NCBI RefSeq assembly: GCF_000429005.1
Contig: NZ_AUBA01000004.1
Location: forward strand, 124,001 to 188,000
Length of the DNA stretch: 64,000 bases
From: Novosphingobium acidiphilum DSM 19966
GTDB taxonomy: Bacteria > Pseudomonadota > Alphaproteobacteria > Sphingomonadales > Sphingomonadaceae
Reading direction: 5' to 3'
Below, piece after piece: positions 23,241 to 31,998 of the stretch. Below the pieces are notes generated by a model. It searched no databases. It was not told where the DNA came from and saw only the letters and a list, made by a program, of their open reading frames with translations. Every line of letters begins with the position of its first letter. Within the stretch, counting starts at the first letter, position 1. The translations under genes were made by a program, and so were the position numbers.

Positions 23241-24287
23241 TCACACGAGGCTGGTGGCACTCGTGCCCAATTCCGCGAAATACCGCGCCATGGCGTCTGC
23301 AGCCTTGTCGGTAAGGGTGATAAACGCCCGACGACGGTCGGTTTCGTCATCAACCCGCTGCAACAGGCCGGCATCGGTCATTTGACCAATCCACCGCAAA
23401 GCCGTCGTGGGCGGCACGCCCGAGGCGATACACAGCGATGTCACCGACACGCGCACATGTTCGACCCGCGCCGCTGTCAGATCGAGCAACATATCCCACG
23501 CGGGATCAGCAAACAGGTCGCCTTCAAAAAAGCGCGCGCGCAATTGCCGTTGGCGGATGATCTTGCGCACCAGCCGCGGGTCGGGGAGCGGGGGGCGTGA
23601 TGCCCTGACCAATCGGTCGCTGCCGACATCGAATTGGGGATCAAGTTTTGCATCGGTCTTCCCGCCAAAACCCGCCGGAGTCTCAAAACGGAATGCACCC
23701 GATGCATCGTCAGCCCCATGCGACGACAACAGTTCAAGCTTTTGTGCGATCTGACTGACCTGGTCGGTAAGGCGTAGCAGGCTGAGACGATCTTCTTCCG
23801 ACAATTCGCGCACGCGGTTGCCCGTTCGCGACAGCACCCTGCCGAGCGCGATCACCCGATCAGCGCGGCTGGGTGTTACCAGAATTTGCGCGTCTGCCTG
23901 ATCCAGGCATCCAAAGACTTCGTCGAGCGATCCCATTGATGTCGACACAACCAGATGGGCGCCCTGTTCGGATGCACGCTGGTCCAACCGTGATAACGCT
24001 GCCAATTCCGCACCGTCGATTACCGGACAATCGACGAGCACCAACTCAGGCAAGGCGGGCGATTCGCCAGGTTCCAGCAAGCGGGCCAGATCGGTCGTCT
24101 GCGCAACCCGCAGACCCGCGGCCGCCGCGTCCTCCGCCATTTCGGCACGCAGGTAGCCACGGTCGGCATAGATCGAAACAGCGATGCCAGCGCGTCCGCC
24201 CGAGCAGAAGCCCTGCACAGCGCTGCTGCCGGAACCGGCCGCAGACGCATCGCCACCATATTCGAATTGCTGTGCCGCTTGTCCCAT
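23241..24287 (-). CDS. Winged-helix protein with receiver-like N-terminal domain
   Basis: A 348-residue protein with two parts. Residues about 35-160 have alternating strands and helices like a response-regulator receiver or flavodoxin-like domain (GIAVSIYADRGYLRA, PELVLVDCPVIDG, AHLVVSTSMGSLDEVF, AQILVTPSRADRVI). Residues about 245-340 are a MarR-type winged helix (PAWDMLLDLTAARVEHVRVSV, then SGVPPTTALRWIGQMTDAGLL and the wing DRRRAFITLT). The region between contains a helical linker (VSQIAQKLELL). The ligand or partner of the N-domain is not known. It is oriented against the ModE-type gene. Confidence 0.75.
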   Translation of the reverse strand: MGQAAQQFEYGGDASAAGSGSSAVQGFCSGGRAGIAVSIYADRGYLRAEMAEDAAAAGLRVAQTTDLARLLEPGESPALPELVLVDCPVIDGAELAALSRLDQRASEQGAHLVVSTSMGSLDEVFGCLDQADAQILVTPSRADRVIALGRVLSRTGNRVRELSEEDRLSLLRLTDQVSQIAQKLELLSSHGADDASGAFRFETPAGFGGKTDAKLDPQFDVGSDRLVRASRPPLPDPRLVRKIIRQRQLRARFFEGDLFADPAWDMLLDLTAARVEHVRVSVTSLCIASGVPPTTALRWIGQMTDAGLLQRVDDETDRRRAFITLTDKAADAMARYFAELGTSATSLV

Positions 24288-24457
24288 GTCCCGTCATATC
24301 CTTTCGCACCCGGATGCGAACAAGAGTGGAACAAACGGCAATAAGGTCAACTACGGATAGCTCGAAACTGGATCAAGGCGCGCGTTGAGGCGGGCATCCA
24401 GCACCCGGAAAAGGCCCTATTTGCGCCATTTTCCGAGTGCCAAGCACGCCAACGTCC

Positions 24458-25747
24458 TCAGTCGAGAAACGGATCGCGCACAAGGATGGTGTCGTCGCGC
24501 TCGGGCGAAGTCGATACCAGCGCCACCGGCGTTTCAATCAATTCCTGGACGCGCTGGATATATTTGATCGCCTGCGCCGGAAGATCGGCCCACGAGCGCG
24601 CGCCCGCGGTTGTACCATGCCAGCCGTCCATTTCTTCGTAGATCGGTTCGACTTCGGCCTGGTCCCCGGCATAGCTCGGAAAATAGTCGAGCACTTTGCC
24701 GCGCAGGCGATAGCCGGTGCAGATACGCACCTTTTCAAAGCCATCCAACACATCAAGCTTGGTCAGCGCAATGCCTGTCACGCCCGATATGGCGCAGGAT
24801 TGGCGGACCAGCACCGCGTCAAACCAACCGCAGCGACGTTTGCGGCCGGTCACCGTGCCGAATTCATGCCCGCGTTCGCCGAGTTTCTGACCGGTCGCAT
24901 CGGTCAGTTCGGTCGGGAAAGGACCGGATCCGACACGGGTCGTATAAGCCTTGACGATCCCCAGGACAAAGCCGGTGGCCGCAGGGCCAAGGCCGGATCC
25001 CGCCGACGCTGTCCCCGACACCGTGTTCGATGACGTGACGAACGGATATGTGCCGTGATCGACGTCGAGCAGCACCCCCTGCGCGCCTTCGAACAGCACG
25101 CGAGCCCCGGCCTTGCGCACGGTCTGAAGCCGTTTCCAGACCACTTGCGCAAATTGCAGCACAAACGGCGCAATTTCGCGCAGTTCTGCCACAAGCGCGT
25201 CGCGATCGACCGGCGGCTGACCAAATCCGGCACGCAAGGCATCATGATGCGCGCACAGCCGGTCGAGTTGCGAACCCAGCGTATCCAGATGGGCCAGATC
25301 ACACACCCGGATGGCCCTGCGGCCGACTTTGTCTTCATAGGCGGGTCCGATCCCGCGTCCGGTGGTGCCGATCTTGCCGGTACCGGCAGCCGCCTCGCGC
25401 AATCCGTCAAGATCACGGTGCAATGGCAGGATCAGCGGACAATTGTCGGCAAGCGCAAAGTTGTCTGGATTGATTTCCACGCCCTGCGCGGTCAGCTTTT
25501 CAACCTCGGCCTTCAGTGCCCAGGGGTCGAGCACCACGCCATTGCCGATGATCGACAACGTGCCGGTCACGATCCCCGATGGCAGCAGGCTGAGCTTGTA
25601 GACCTGGTCACCCACCACCAGCGTATGCCCGGCGTTGTGGCCACCCTGAAAGCGCACCACCGCATCGGCACGGCTGGCCAGCCAGTCGACGATCTTGCCT
25701 TTGCCCTCATCGCCCCACTGGGCGCCGATCACGGTAACATTTGCCAT
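24458..25747 (-). CDS. purA: Adenylosuccinate synthetase
   Basis: Joins IMP and aspartate with GTP hydrolysis to make adenylosuccinate, the first committed step to AMP. It has 429 residues, the normal length. The GTP-binding P-loop GAQWGDEGKGKIVDWL is at 7-22, then GGHNAGHT (about 35-42), TGRGIGPAYEDK (about 128-139) and the C-terminal SPERDDTI. The ATG at 25747 is at the expected N-terminus MANVTVIGAQWG. It follows hisZ on the same strand after a 163-base gap, a pairing I associate with sphingomonads. Confidence 0.97.
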   Translation of the reverse strand: MANVTVIGAQWGDEGKGKIVDWLASRADAVVRFQGGHNAGHTLVVGDQVYKLSLLPSGIVTGTLSIIGNGVVLDPWALKAEVEKLTAQGVEINPDNFALADNCPLILPLHRDLDGLREAAAGTGKIGTTGRGIGPAYEDKVGRRAIRVCDLAHLDTLGSQLDRLCAHHDALRAGFGQPPVDRDALVAELREIAPFVLQFAQVVWKRLQTVRKAGARVLFEGAQGVLLDVDHGTYPFVTSSNTVSGTASAGSGLGPAATGFVLGIVKAYTTRVGSGPFPTELTDATGQKLGERGHEFGTVTGRKRRCGWFDAVLVRQSCAISGVTGIALTKLDVLDGFEKVRICTGYRLRGKVLDYFPSYAGDQAEVEPIYEEMDGWHGTTAGARSWADLPAQAIKYIQRVQELIETPVALVSTSPERDDTILVRDPFLD

Positions 25748-25910
25748 GGATACACTTTGTCCCCTGCCGGGTGATCCGCAAAACGCCCTTCGACAGGACT
25801 CGGCGCAGCGGATGGATCAGGACGGTCGCAAGGCTGCGGCCGTTGAATACGCGGCCGGGCCCTACGGGCAGTCGCAGTGCCAAGTCAAGGCCCGGCTGGG
25901 CCCGCTTGGC

Positions 25911-27029
25911 TCAGACCATGCCGACGCCATCCTTGCCCAACACATGGCTGCACCCCAGGCGTGCGGCACTGTCGGCTTCGGACAATGCCGCAACAGTCCG
26001 CATGCCGATCGCACGCAGCCGTGCGGCCGCATCCCGATCATGGCCCAGTGGCAGAAAAACCCGATCCTCGGCCGGTTCGGCACCGGCCAGAACATCGATC
26101 AACCCATCGGGAAACAAGGAAAATCCGGTTGCAACCTCACCGCCGCCGGGGCCCGCGATGCGGTAGGTCCCGCCGCGCCCCAGCGCACCGCGCACCCCTT
26201 GGGCATACAGCGTAAAGCCAAACCAGGACTGGTATTCGAAGCCGTGCCGCTCGCTGGGGTCGAGCGTCAGCCGCGCCGCCCCGCCCAAGCGCGCGGCGAT
26301 ATCGCGCAAGGCGGCAATTCGCCCGTCCAGCGCCCCACCGGTATCGATTGCGGCCAGCCGCTCGATCGCGTTGTCGAAATCACCCGTGGCATAAAGCAAC
26401 GGCACATAGTCACCACCGCCTGCATCGACCAGGCCGCCGGCATCCTTGGTGTCCAGTTCGCGCCGTACCCCTTCGATCGCATCTGCGGCCAAAGGCAGAG
26501 CCCTGGCCGCCAGCACATCCACCAGGTCGGGCAAGGTGAAATCAACGCTGATCCCGGTTGCACCCGCCGCGTGCAGCGCCTCGATCGCGGTTGCCACGAT
26601 CTCGCTGGCCGCTGCCACATTGTCCGCACCGATCAGTTCGGCGCCGCATTGCAGCTTTTCGCGCGCAGGGTCGAGCCCGTCACCGCGGATCAGGAGAACC
26701 TGCCCGGTGTAACACAGGCGCAGCGGGCGCGGTGCCGTTGCCAGCCGTGATGCCGCGATGCGGCCAATCTGTGGCGTATGGTCGCCACGCAGGATCAGCA
26801 TGCGCAGGCTTTGCGGATCCACAAACCGGAACGTCCGCCGCGATCGGATGCCCGCCATGCGCGCGCCCAGCGTTTCGTCAAATTCGATCATCGGCGGCAG
26901 CACACGATCATAGCCGTGACCATGCAGCACATCGTGGATCGCGCGCATGACGCGTGTCGTGGTCGCCGCTTCACGCGGCAATCGGTCTTCCAACCCTTCG
27001 GGCAGCAGGTCGCGGTCGGTGATCGTCAT
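25911..27029 (-). CDS. hisZ: ATP phosphoribosyltransferase regulatory subunit
   Basis: A 372-residue HisS-like protein that activates the short form of HisG for histidine synthesis. It keeps the class II synthetase fold (LLPEGLEDRLPREAATTTRVM at 8-28 in part, VLPPMIEFDETLG, DPQSLRMLILRGDHTPQIGR) but lacks the motifs for aminoacylation. The second half has RGGTYRIAGPGGGEVATGFS. Length and loss of the anticodon-binding domain point to HisZ, not HisS. The neighbour is purA, another nucleotide-dependent biosynthetic gene. Confidence 0.9.
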   Translation of the reverse strand: MTITDRDLLPEGLEDRLPREAATTTRVMRAIHDVLHGHGYDRVLPPMIEFDETLGARMAGIRSRRTFRFVDPQSLRMLILRGDHTPQIGRIAASRLATAPRPLRLCYTGQVLLIRGDGLDPAREKLQCGAELIGADNVAAASEIVATAIEALHAAGATGISVDFTLPDLVDVLAARALPLAADAIEGVRRELDTKDAGGLVDAGGGDYVPLLYATGDFDNAIERLAAIDTGGALDGRIAALRDIAARLGGAARLTLDPSERHGFEYQSWFGFTLYAQGVRGALGRGGTYRIAGPGGGEVATGFSLFPDGLIDVLAGAEPAEDRVFLPLGHDRDAAARLRAIGMRTVAALSEADSAARLGCSHVLGKDGVGMV

Positions 27030-27083
27030 GGCTTGCGCCTTTAGAGCATCGCGCCTGCAAACAGGAACCGGTTTTTTACCCGT

Positions 27084-27911
27084 TCAACCTTGTCGGGCAC
27101 CAAGGAACCGTCGCATCAGGCGCCACAGGAATGGATTGGTCCGCACCATCCGCTGGATCAGCGCGCTGCGCTTCAACGGCAGGATGAACCGTGCCAGACC
27201 ATTGGCCCTGAAGCCGCTTTCCAGATCGATCTTGGTACCGCCCGCCTCAACCAGCCGCGGCTCGGTCATGATTGCTTTTTCAAACACCACCACACTGGTG
27301 TAGAAACTGACCGATCGGATCGAACGGGTTGCCTGATCGACCACCAGGCTGCGGCTTTCAGAATTCCAGGCATTCTGTTGATCGCACAGGCGCTTGGCAA
27401 ATTCGATGAAAGTCCCGCTCTTGCGCAGGCCACCACCATAACGCGGCCAGTACGAGGTGTGGCAATCTTCACAGATATAAACACCGCCAGCTTTGAGCAG
27501 CTTGTAAAACAGCACTTCAAACGTCTTGATCTGGTGGCGCGGAATATGGCTGCCGTCATCGATGATGATGTCCGCCTGGCCCACGGCTGCGACAACCTCG
27601 TCCAGAAATTTTTCGTCGGACTGGTCGCCGATAAAAATGCGGACATTGTCCGATGCAAATTTCCGGCAACCTTCAAGAATGTCCAGCCCGACAATATCGG
27701 CATTCCCACCGAAAAAATCATTCCAGATCAGAAGTGATCCGCCGTGCTGCACACCGATTTCGACAATTACTGGCCGGGTATTTTTAAATTTCCGCAAATA
27801 TTGATCGTATATTTCAAAATAGTTTGAATGTTTTTGAACCGATCTGTGATCAGGAGTTTTATTGAACGACTGCTCGGTCGATCCCAGCTCTACGATTTCA
27901 GTCATAGGCAT
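27084..27911 (-). CDS. TylF/MycE-like SAM-dependent methyltransferase
   Basis: A 275-residue class I methyltransferase. Motif I is PVIVEIGVQHGGSLLIWNDF (about 47-66), the acidic residue after strand 2 is in IVGLDI, and DIIIDDGSHIPRHQIKTFEV (about 114-133) with GGVYICEDCHTSYW is characteristic of the macrolide sugar O-methyltransferase group and similar glycan or hydroxylase-linked enzymes. The C-terminal 50 residues are basic (LKRSALIQRMVRTNPFLWRLMRRFLG). Its first third lies in an AT-rich patch unlike its neighbours. The substrate is unknown; a cell-surface sugar is a reasonable guess. Confidence 0.75.
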   Translation of the reverse strand: MPMTEIVELGSTEQSFNKTPDHRSVQKHSNYFEIYDQYLRKFKNTRPVIVEIGVQHGGSLLIWNDFFGGNADIVGLDILEGCRKFASDNVRIFIGDQSDEKFLDEVVAAVGQADIIIDDGSHIPRHQIKTFEVLFYKLLKAGGVYICEDCHTSYWPRYGGGLRKSGTFIEFAKRLCDQQNAWNSESRSLVVDQATRSIRSVSFYTSVVVFEKAIMTEPRLVEAGGTKIDLESGFRANGLARFILPLKRSALIQRMVRTNPFLWRLMRRFLGARQG

Positions 27912-27995
27912 ACATCCAGATTGTTGATCGTTGAAAACAGCAAAAGTTCGACGGTGTATCGAAGATCCCGTAATGCATGATCGCGAAAAATCCGG

Positions 27996-28928
27996 TCAGG
28001 CAAGGGCCGCGTTCAACCGCATCCCGGCAGCATCGATGTAAGGCATGGCATCGGTGACGACCTGGAACATGGAAAAGAACCCGTGGATCATGCCCGGCGC
28101 CACGTCCATGTGCACCGCATTGCCCGCCGCCGCCAGCGCTTTGGCATAGGCAACGCCTTCATCGCGCAGCGGATCGTATTGCGCCATGATCACGGTCGCC
28201 GGTGGCAGGTTGGACAAATCGGCGGTGCGCAGCACCGTGGCGCCTTCGACATGGGCGTCCGGCATGGCGCCGAGATACTGTTCCCAGAACCATACCATCA
28301 TCGCGGTCGACAAGAACAGGTCACCCCCACCGTTCTGGGCATACGACGGCAGGTCAAAATCGGTATCGGCAACGGGATAAATCAGCAACTGGTGACGCAA
28401 AACCGGGCCACCCCGGTCGCGCAGCCGAATGGCGACAGCAGCCGCCAGATTGCCTCCGGCGCTATCGCCGGCAATCGCCAGCCGGGTGTGATCGATGCCC
28501 AGTTCTGCGGCATTGGCGTGGGCCCAGATCAGCGCGTCATGGCAATCGTCCAGCGGCTCCGGAAAACGGGTTTCAGGTGCCAGGCGATAGCCCACTGACA
28601 AGACTGCGGCCCCGCTGGCATTGGCCAGCGCACGGCAAACCGGATCATGCGTCTCGATCGTGCCCAGCACCCAGCCACCCCCGTGGCAATAGAGTACCAG
28701 CGGCACTTTGCCGCCTGCGCCTGCCGGCAGATAAAGGCGGCCCGGTATGCTGCGCCCGACAAGATCGATGACGATATCGCGCACATGCGCCACGGCGGGA
28801 GGCGGGCCAAGCGGCATCGGCCGATTGTTGCGTTCGCGCCAGGCCTCGGCCGTAATCGTCGTCAGATCGATTTGCGGCTGTTGCGCAAGGACATCGAGCA
28901 GCGCCGACACTTGCGGATTAAGCGTCAT
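27996..28928 (-). CDS. HSL-family alpha/beta-hydrolase esterase
   Basis: A 310-residue esterase of the hormone-sensitive lipase family (family IV). The oxyanion loop is CHGGGWVLG (81-89); the nucleophile Ser156 is in AGDSAGGN; the acid is probably in the DPLRDEG segment (about 251-257) and the base in MIHGFF (about 284-289). There is no signal peptide, so it is cytoplasmic. The cap region is the usual N-terminal one (residues 1-50). It hydrolyses short acyl esters; the natural substrate is not evident. It stands alone on the minus strand with Lrp upstream. Confidence 0.9.
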   Translation of the reverse strand: MTLNPQVSALLDVLAQQPQIDLTTITAEAWRERNNRPMPLGPPPAVAHVRDIVIDLVGRSIPGRLYLPAGAGGKVPLVLYCHGGGWVLGTIETHDPVCRALANASGAAVLSVGYRLAPETRFPEPLDDCHDALIWAHANAAELGIDHTRLAIAGDSAGGNLAAAVAIRLRDRGGPVLRHQLLIYPVADTDFDLPSYAQNGGGDLFLSTAMMVWFWEQYLGAMPDAHVEGATVLRTADLSNLPPATVIMAQYDPLRDEGVAYAKALAAAGNAVHMDVAPGMIHGFFSMFQVVTDAMPYIDAAGMRLNAALA

Positions 28929-28992
28929 CTTTGTCCTCGTGCTGTCATGGCCCCGATGTGCCCCCCTACGATAACTCTACCGCCCCAGGACC

Positions 28993-29006
28993 GTTGCGCA
29001 AGCAAC
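28993..29006 (-). terminator. Possible stem-loop after lrp-like gene
   Basis: GTTGC, loop GCAA, GCAAC: five pairs in the 84-base gap between the Lrp-like gene (stop at 29013) and the esterase. It could end the Lrp transcript or be chance; there is no T-run. Confidence 0.25.
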
Positions 29007-29012
29007 CTGTGC

Positions 29013-29480
29013 TCAGATCGGCAGTGCAGTCTTGCAGACGATCGGTCGCAGCGCAAAGCTGGTGGTGACTTCGGCTACGCCTTCGATCCGCGTCAGCTTT
29101 TGCCGCAGAAAATCCTCGAACGCGCCCAGTGATTCGACCAACACGCGCAACTGATAATCGGCATCGCCCGACATCAGATAACATTCCATCACCTCGGCAA
29201 ACCCCGCCACAGCAGCTTCGAACAGCGACAGATGACGGTCGTCCTGCCGGTGCAGACGCACCCGGATGAACGCGGTTACCGGCAACCCCGCCTTGACCGG
29301 ATCAACCAGCGCAACATAGCGCGCAATCACCCCGCCCGCCTCAAGCTGGCGCAACCGGCGCAGACACGGCGAAGGCGACAGTCCGACCCGTTCCGACAGG
29401 GTCTGGTTGGTCATGCGCCCGTCCTCCTGCAGTGCGATCAGGATACGGCGATCGAGCGGATCAAGATCGGAATATGGCAT
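29013..29480 (-). CDS. Lrp/AsnC-family transcriptional regulator
   Basis: A 155-residue regulator. The N-terminal HTH is LDPLDRRILIALQEDGRM with LSERVGLSPSPCLRRLRQLE (6-48), and the C-terminal RAM ligand domain follows (FIRVRLHRQDDRHLSLFEAA to the end), including the usual YQLRVLVESL. It diverges from the AceE/transketolase-like gene at 29652 over a 171-base gap, the classic layout for a regulator of its neighbour, so that gene may be its target with an amino acid as effector. Confidence 0.9.
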   Translation of the reverse strand: MPYSDLDPLDRRILIALQEDGRMTNQTLSERVGLSPSPCLRRLRQLEAGGVIARYVALVDPVKAGLPVTAFIRVRLHRQDDRHLSLFEAAVAGFAEVMECYLMSGDADYQLRVLVESLGAFEDFLRQKLTRIEGVAEVTTSFALRPIVCKTALPI

Positions 29481-29499
29481 GACTTATCCAAATAGCGGC

Positions 29500-29511
29500 A
29501 TGAACATTCAT
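29500..29511. promoter_or_regulatory. Candidate operator of the Lrp-like regulator
   Basis: ATGAACATTCAT is a short inverted repeat (ATGAA/TTCAT) in the AT-rich centre of the divergent lrp-like/AceE-like region, 20 bases upstream of the lrp-like start. Symmetry and location fit an Lrp-type site; it has no other support. Confidence 0.4.
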
Positions 29512-29651
29512 ATATTGCGCCGATGATGGCAGATCCTGCCAATTCAGCAAGTGTCAGGGGCTGAATTTGCAAGGACAAGACTGCCCCCCATGCAGTACCA
29601 TGGCCGCTTGCGATCGACCCGCCCCGGGGCCGCGCCTGCTGGAACCATCCG

Positions 29652-31985
29652 ATGACTGCCACGATGACGCACGACCGCCAGGATCTGATTGCCACGCTCG
29701 ACCAGATCAATCAGCGCCTGCTGTGGCTGTCGTCGTGGACCATCCACAATGCCAATCATATCCGCGAAAAACGCGACGGACTGAAAGTGGGCGGGCACCA
29801 GGCCAGCTGCGCCTCGATGACCGCGATCATGGCGGCGCTCTATTTTCATGCGCTGGGGCCCAACGACAAAGTTTCGGTCAAACCCCACGCGGGGCCGGTG
29901 TTGCACGCCATCCATTATCTGCTGGGCAACCAGTCACTCGACAAATTGCAGGCCTATCGCGGCCTGCATGGCGCACAAAGCTATCCCAGCCGCACCAAGG
30001 ATGCGATCCCGGTCGATTTTTCCACCGGCTCGGTCGGGCTGGGCGTGGCGATCACCGCATTCAGTTCGCTGGTGCAGGATTATCTGATCGCGCATGGCGG
30101 CATGCCCGCCAATGCCGCGGGCCGCATGATATCGCTGATGGGCGATGCCGAACTCGATGAAGGCAATATCTACGAATGCCTGATCGAGGGCTACAAGCAC
30201 GATCTGCGCAATTGCTGGTGGGTGGTCGATTACAACCGCCAGTCGCTTGACGCGACCACCGCCGATCGCATGTTCCGCCGGTTCGATGACATCTTCGAAA
30301 CCTGCGGGTGGCGCGTGGTCACGCTCAAGCACGGGCGGCTGCAGCGCGACATGTTCACCCGCCCCGGCGGACGCGCCGTCGAACAATGGATCGACACCTG
30401 TTCGAATGCCGATTTTGCGGTGCTGACCTATCAGGGGGGTGCCGCCTGGCGCGAACGCCTGATCGCCGACATCGGCAGCAAGCGCGGGGTGCGCGGCCTG
30501 ATTGACAGCATGGATGACGATACGCTGGCCCGCGTGATGACCAATCTGGGCGGGCACTGCATCGAATCGCTGATCGATGCGTTCGATGCCTGCCAGGATG
30601 ACCGCCCGACACTGTTCATCGCCTATACCGTCAAAGGCCACGGCCTGCCGCTGGCGGGTCACAAGGACAACCATTCGGGCATGATGAACCCGTCGCAGAT
30701 GGACCAGTTCCGCGCGCGCCAGGGGATCACCCCCGGACAGGAATGGGACAAGTGGGCCGGGCTTGGCGACAACCAGGCGCGCGCCTTGCAAGGCTTTGTC
30801 GCGCAAAGCCCGATCGCCCGCCAGCAGGCCATGGCCGCCGCACCCGCCATACCGGTGCCACCGATGCCGCAGCCCGATGACAGCGATCAATCGACCCAGG
30901 CCGCGTTCGGGCGGGTCATGCTCGATCTGGCCAAATCGGGCAGCGAACTGGCAGACCGGCTGGTCACCACTGCACCCGATGTGACCCAGACCACCAATCT
31001 GGGCGCGTTCGTCAACCAGCGCGGTCTGTTCCGGCGCCAGGAATGCGACGATGCCTTTTTGCGCGCGCGTATCCCGTCGGCGCAGAAATGGCTTCAGCAC
31101 GCCGCGGGCCAGCACATCGAACTGGGCATTGCCGAAAACAACTTTTTCCTGCTGCTCACCTCGCTCGGGCTGGCCGGCGCGCATTTCGGCACGCGGCTGC
31201 TGCCGGTCGGCACGGTCTATGATCCGTTTATCGCGCGCGGGCTCGATGCGCTGAACTACGGGTGTTATTCGGATGCGCGTTTTCTGCTGGTCGGCACGCC
31301 CTCGGGCATCACGCTGGCGGCCGAAGGCGGCGCGCACCAGTCGATCAACACCCCGCTGATCGGCATGGGCCAGCCCGGTCTGGCCAGCTTCGAACCGGCC
31401 TTCGCCGACGAAGTCGCGCTGTTGATGGGCCATGCGTTCGACTGGATGCAACGCGACGAAGGGTCATCGGTCTATTTGCGGCTGTCGACCCGCGCGATCG
31501 CGCAACAAGTGCGCAGCGACACGGCCTGGCAGGCCGATGCGGTGGCCGGTGCCTACTGGCTGCGCGCGCCTGCGCCGGGGGCGAACGCGGCAATCGTGTT
31601 TTCGGGCGTCGTCGCGCCCGAGGCGCTTGAGGCATGGACCGCGCTGGCCGACGATATCCCGGGGATCGGCCTGCTGAACGTCACTTCGCCCGATCTGCTG
31701 CATCGCGGCTGGTCGGCGCGACGCGCCGCGCGCTGGACCGGAGGCGCCAGCACCCCCAGCCATATCGAACGCCTGCTGGGCGATCTGGCGCCGCACGCCG
31801 GGCTGATCACCGTGCTCGACGGATCACCCGCCGCGCTGTCATGGCTGGGCGGGGTGCGCGGGCAGCGGGTCGTGCCGCTGGGCACCGATCGCTTTGGCCA
31901 GACCGGCGACCTGCCCGACCTCTATCGCACCTATCGCCTGGATGCCGACGCGATCATCGATGCCGCAGCGGAATTGTACCTGTAA
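29652..31985 (+). CDS. AceE-like/transketolase-like thiamine enzyme
   Basis: A 777-residue thiamine diphosphate enzyme. N-terminal signature GGHQASCASMTAIMAALYF and KPHAGPVLHAIHYLL (about 46-95). The TPP motif GDAELDEGNIYECL is at about 163-176 with the closing asparagine near VVDYNRQS. The second half has the transketolase/E1 pyrimidine-binding and C-terminal domains (LGIAENNFFLLLTSLGL, GGAHQSINTPLIG, VTSPDLLHRGW). It resembles homodimeric pyruvate dehydrogenase E1 (AceE) more than transketolase, but no E2 or E3 gene is near and it lacks AceE's full length. The divergent Lrp-like gene suggests amino-acid-related oxo acids. Substrate is inferred. Confidence 0.82.
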   Translation: MTATMTHDRQDLIATLDQINQRLLWLSSWTIHNANHIREKRDGLKVGGHQASCASMTAIMAALYFHALGPNDKVSVKPHAGPVLHAIHYLLGNQSLDKLQAYRGLHGAQSYPSRTKDAIPVDFSTGSVGLGVAITAFSSLVQDYLIAHGGMPANAAGRMISLMGDAELDEGNIYECLIEGYKHDLRNCWWVVDYNRQSLDATTADRMFRRFDDIFETCGWRVVTLKHGRLQRDMFTRPGGRAVEQWIDTCSNADFAVLTYQGGAAWRERLIADIGSKRGVRGLIDSMDDDTLARVMTNLGGHCIESLIDAFDACQDDRPTLFIAYTVKGHGLPLAGHKDNHSGMMNPSQMDQFRARQGITPGQEWDKWAGLGDNQARALQGFVAQSPIARQQAMAAAPAIPVPPMPQPDDSDQSTQAAFGRVMLDLAKSGSELADRLVTTAPDVTQTTNLGAFVNQRGLFRRQECDDAFLRARIPSAQKWLQHAAGQHIELGIAENNFFLLLTSLGLAGAHFGTRLLPVGTVYDPFIARGLDALNYGCYSDARFLLVGTPSGITLAAEGGAHQSINTPLIGMGQPGLASFEPAFADEVALLMGHAFDWMQRDEGSSVYLRLSTRAIAQQVRSDTAWQADAVAGAYWLRAPAPGANAAIVFSGVVAPEALEAWTALADDIPGIGLLNVTSPDLLHRGWSARRAARWTGGASTPSHIERLLGDLAPHAGLITVLDGSPAALSWLGGVRGQRVVPLGTDRFGQTGDLPDLYRTYRLDADAIIDAAAELYL

Positions 31986-31998
31986 CGCCAGACCGCGA

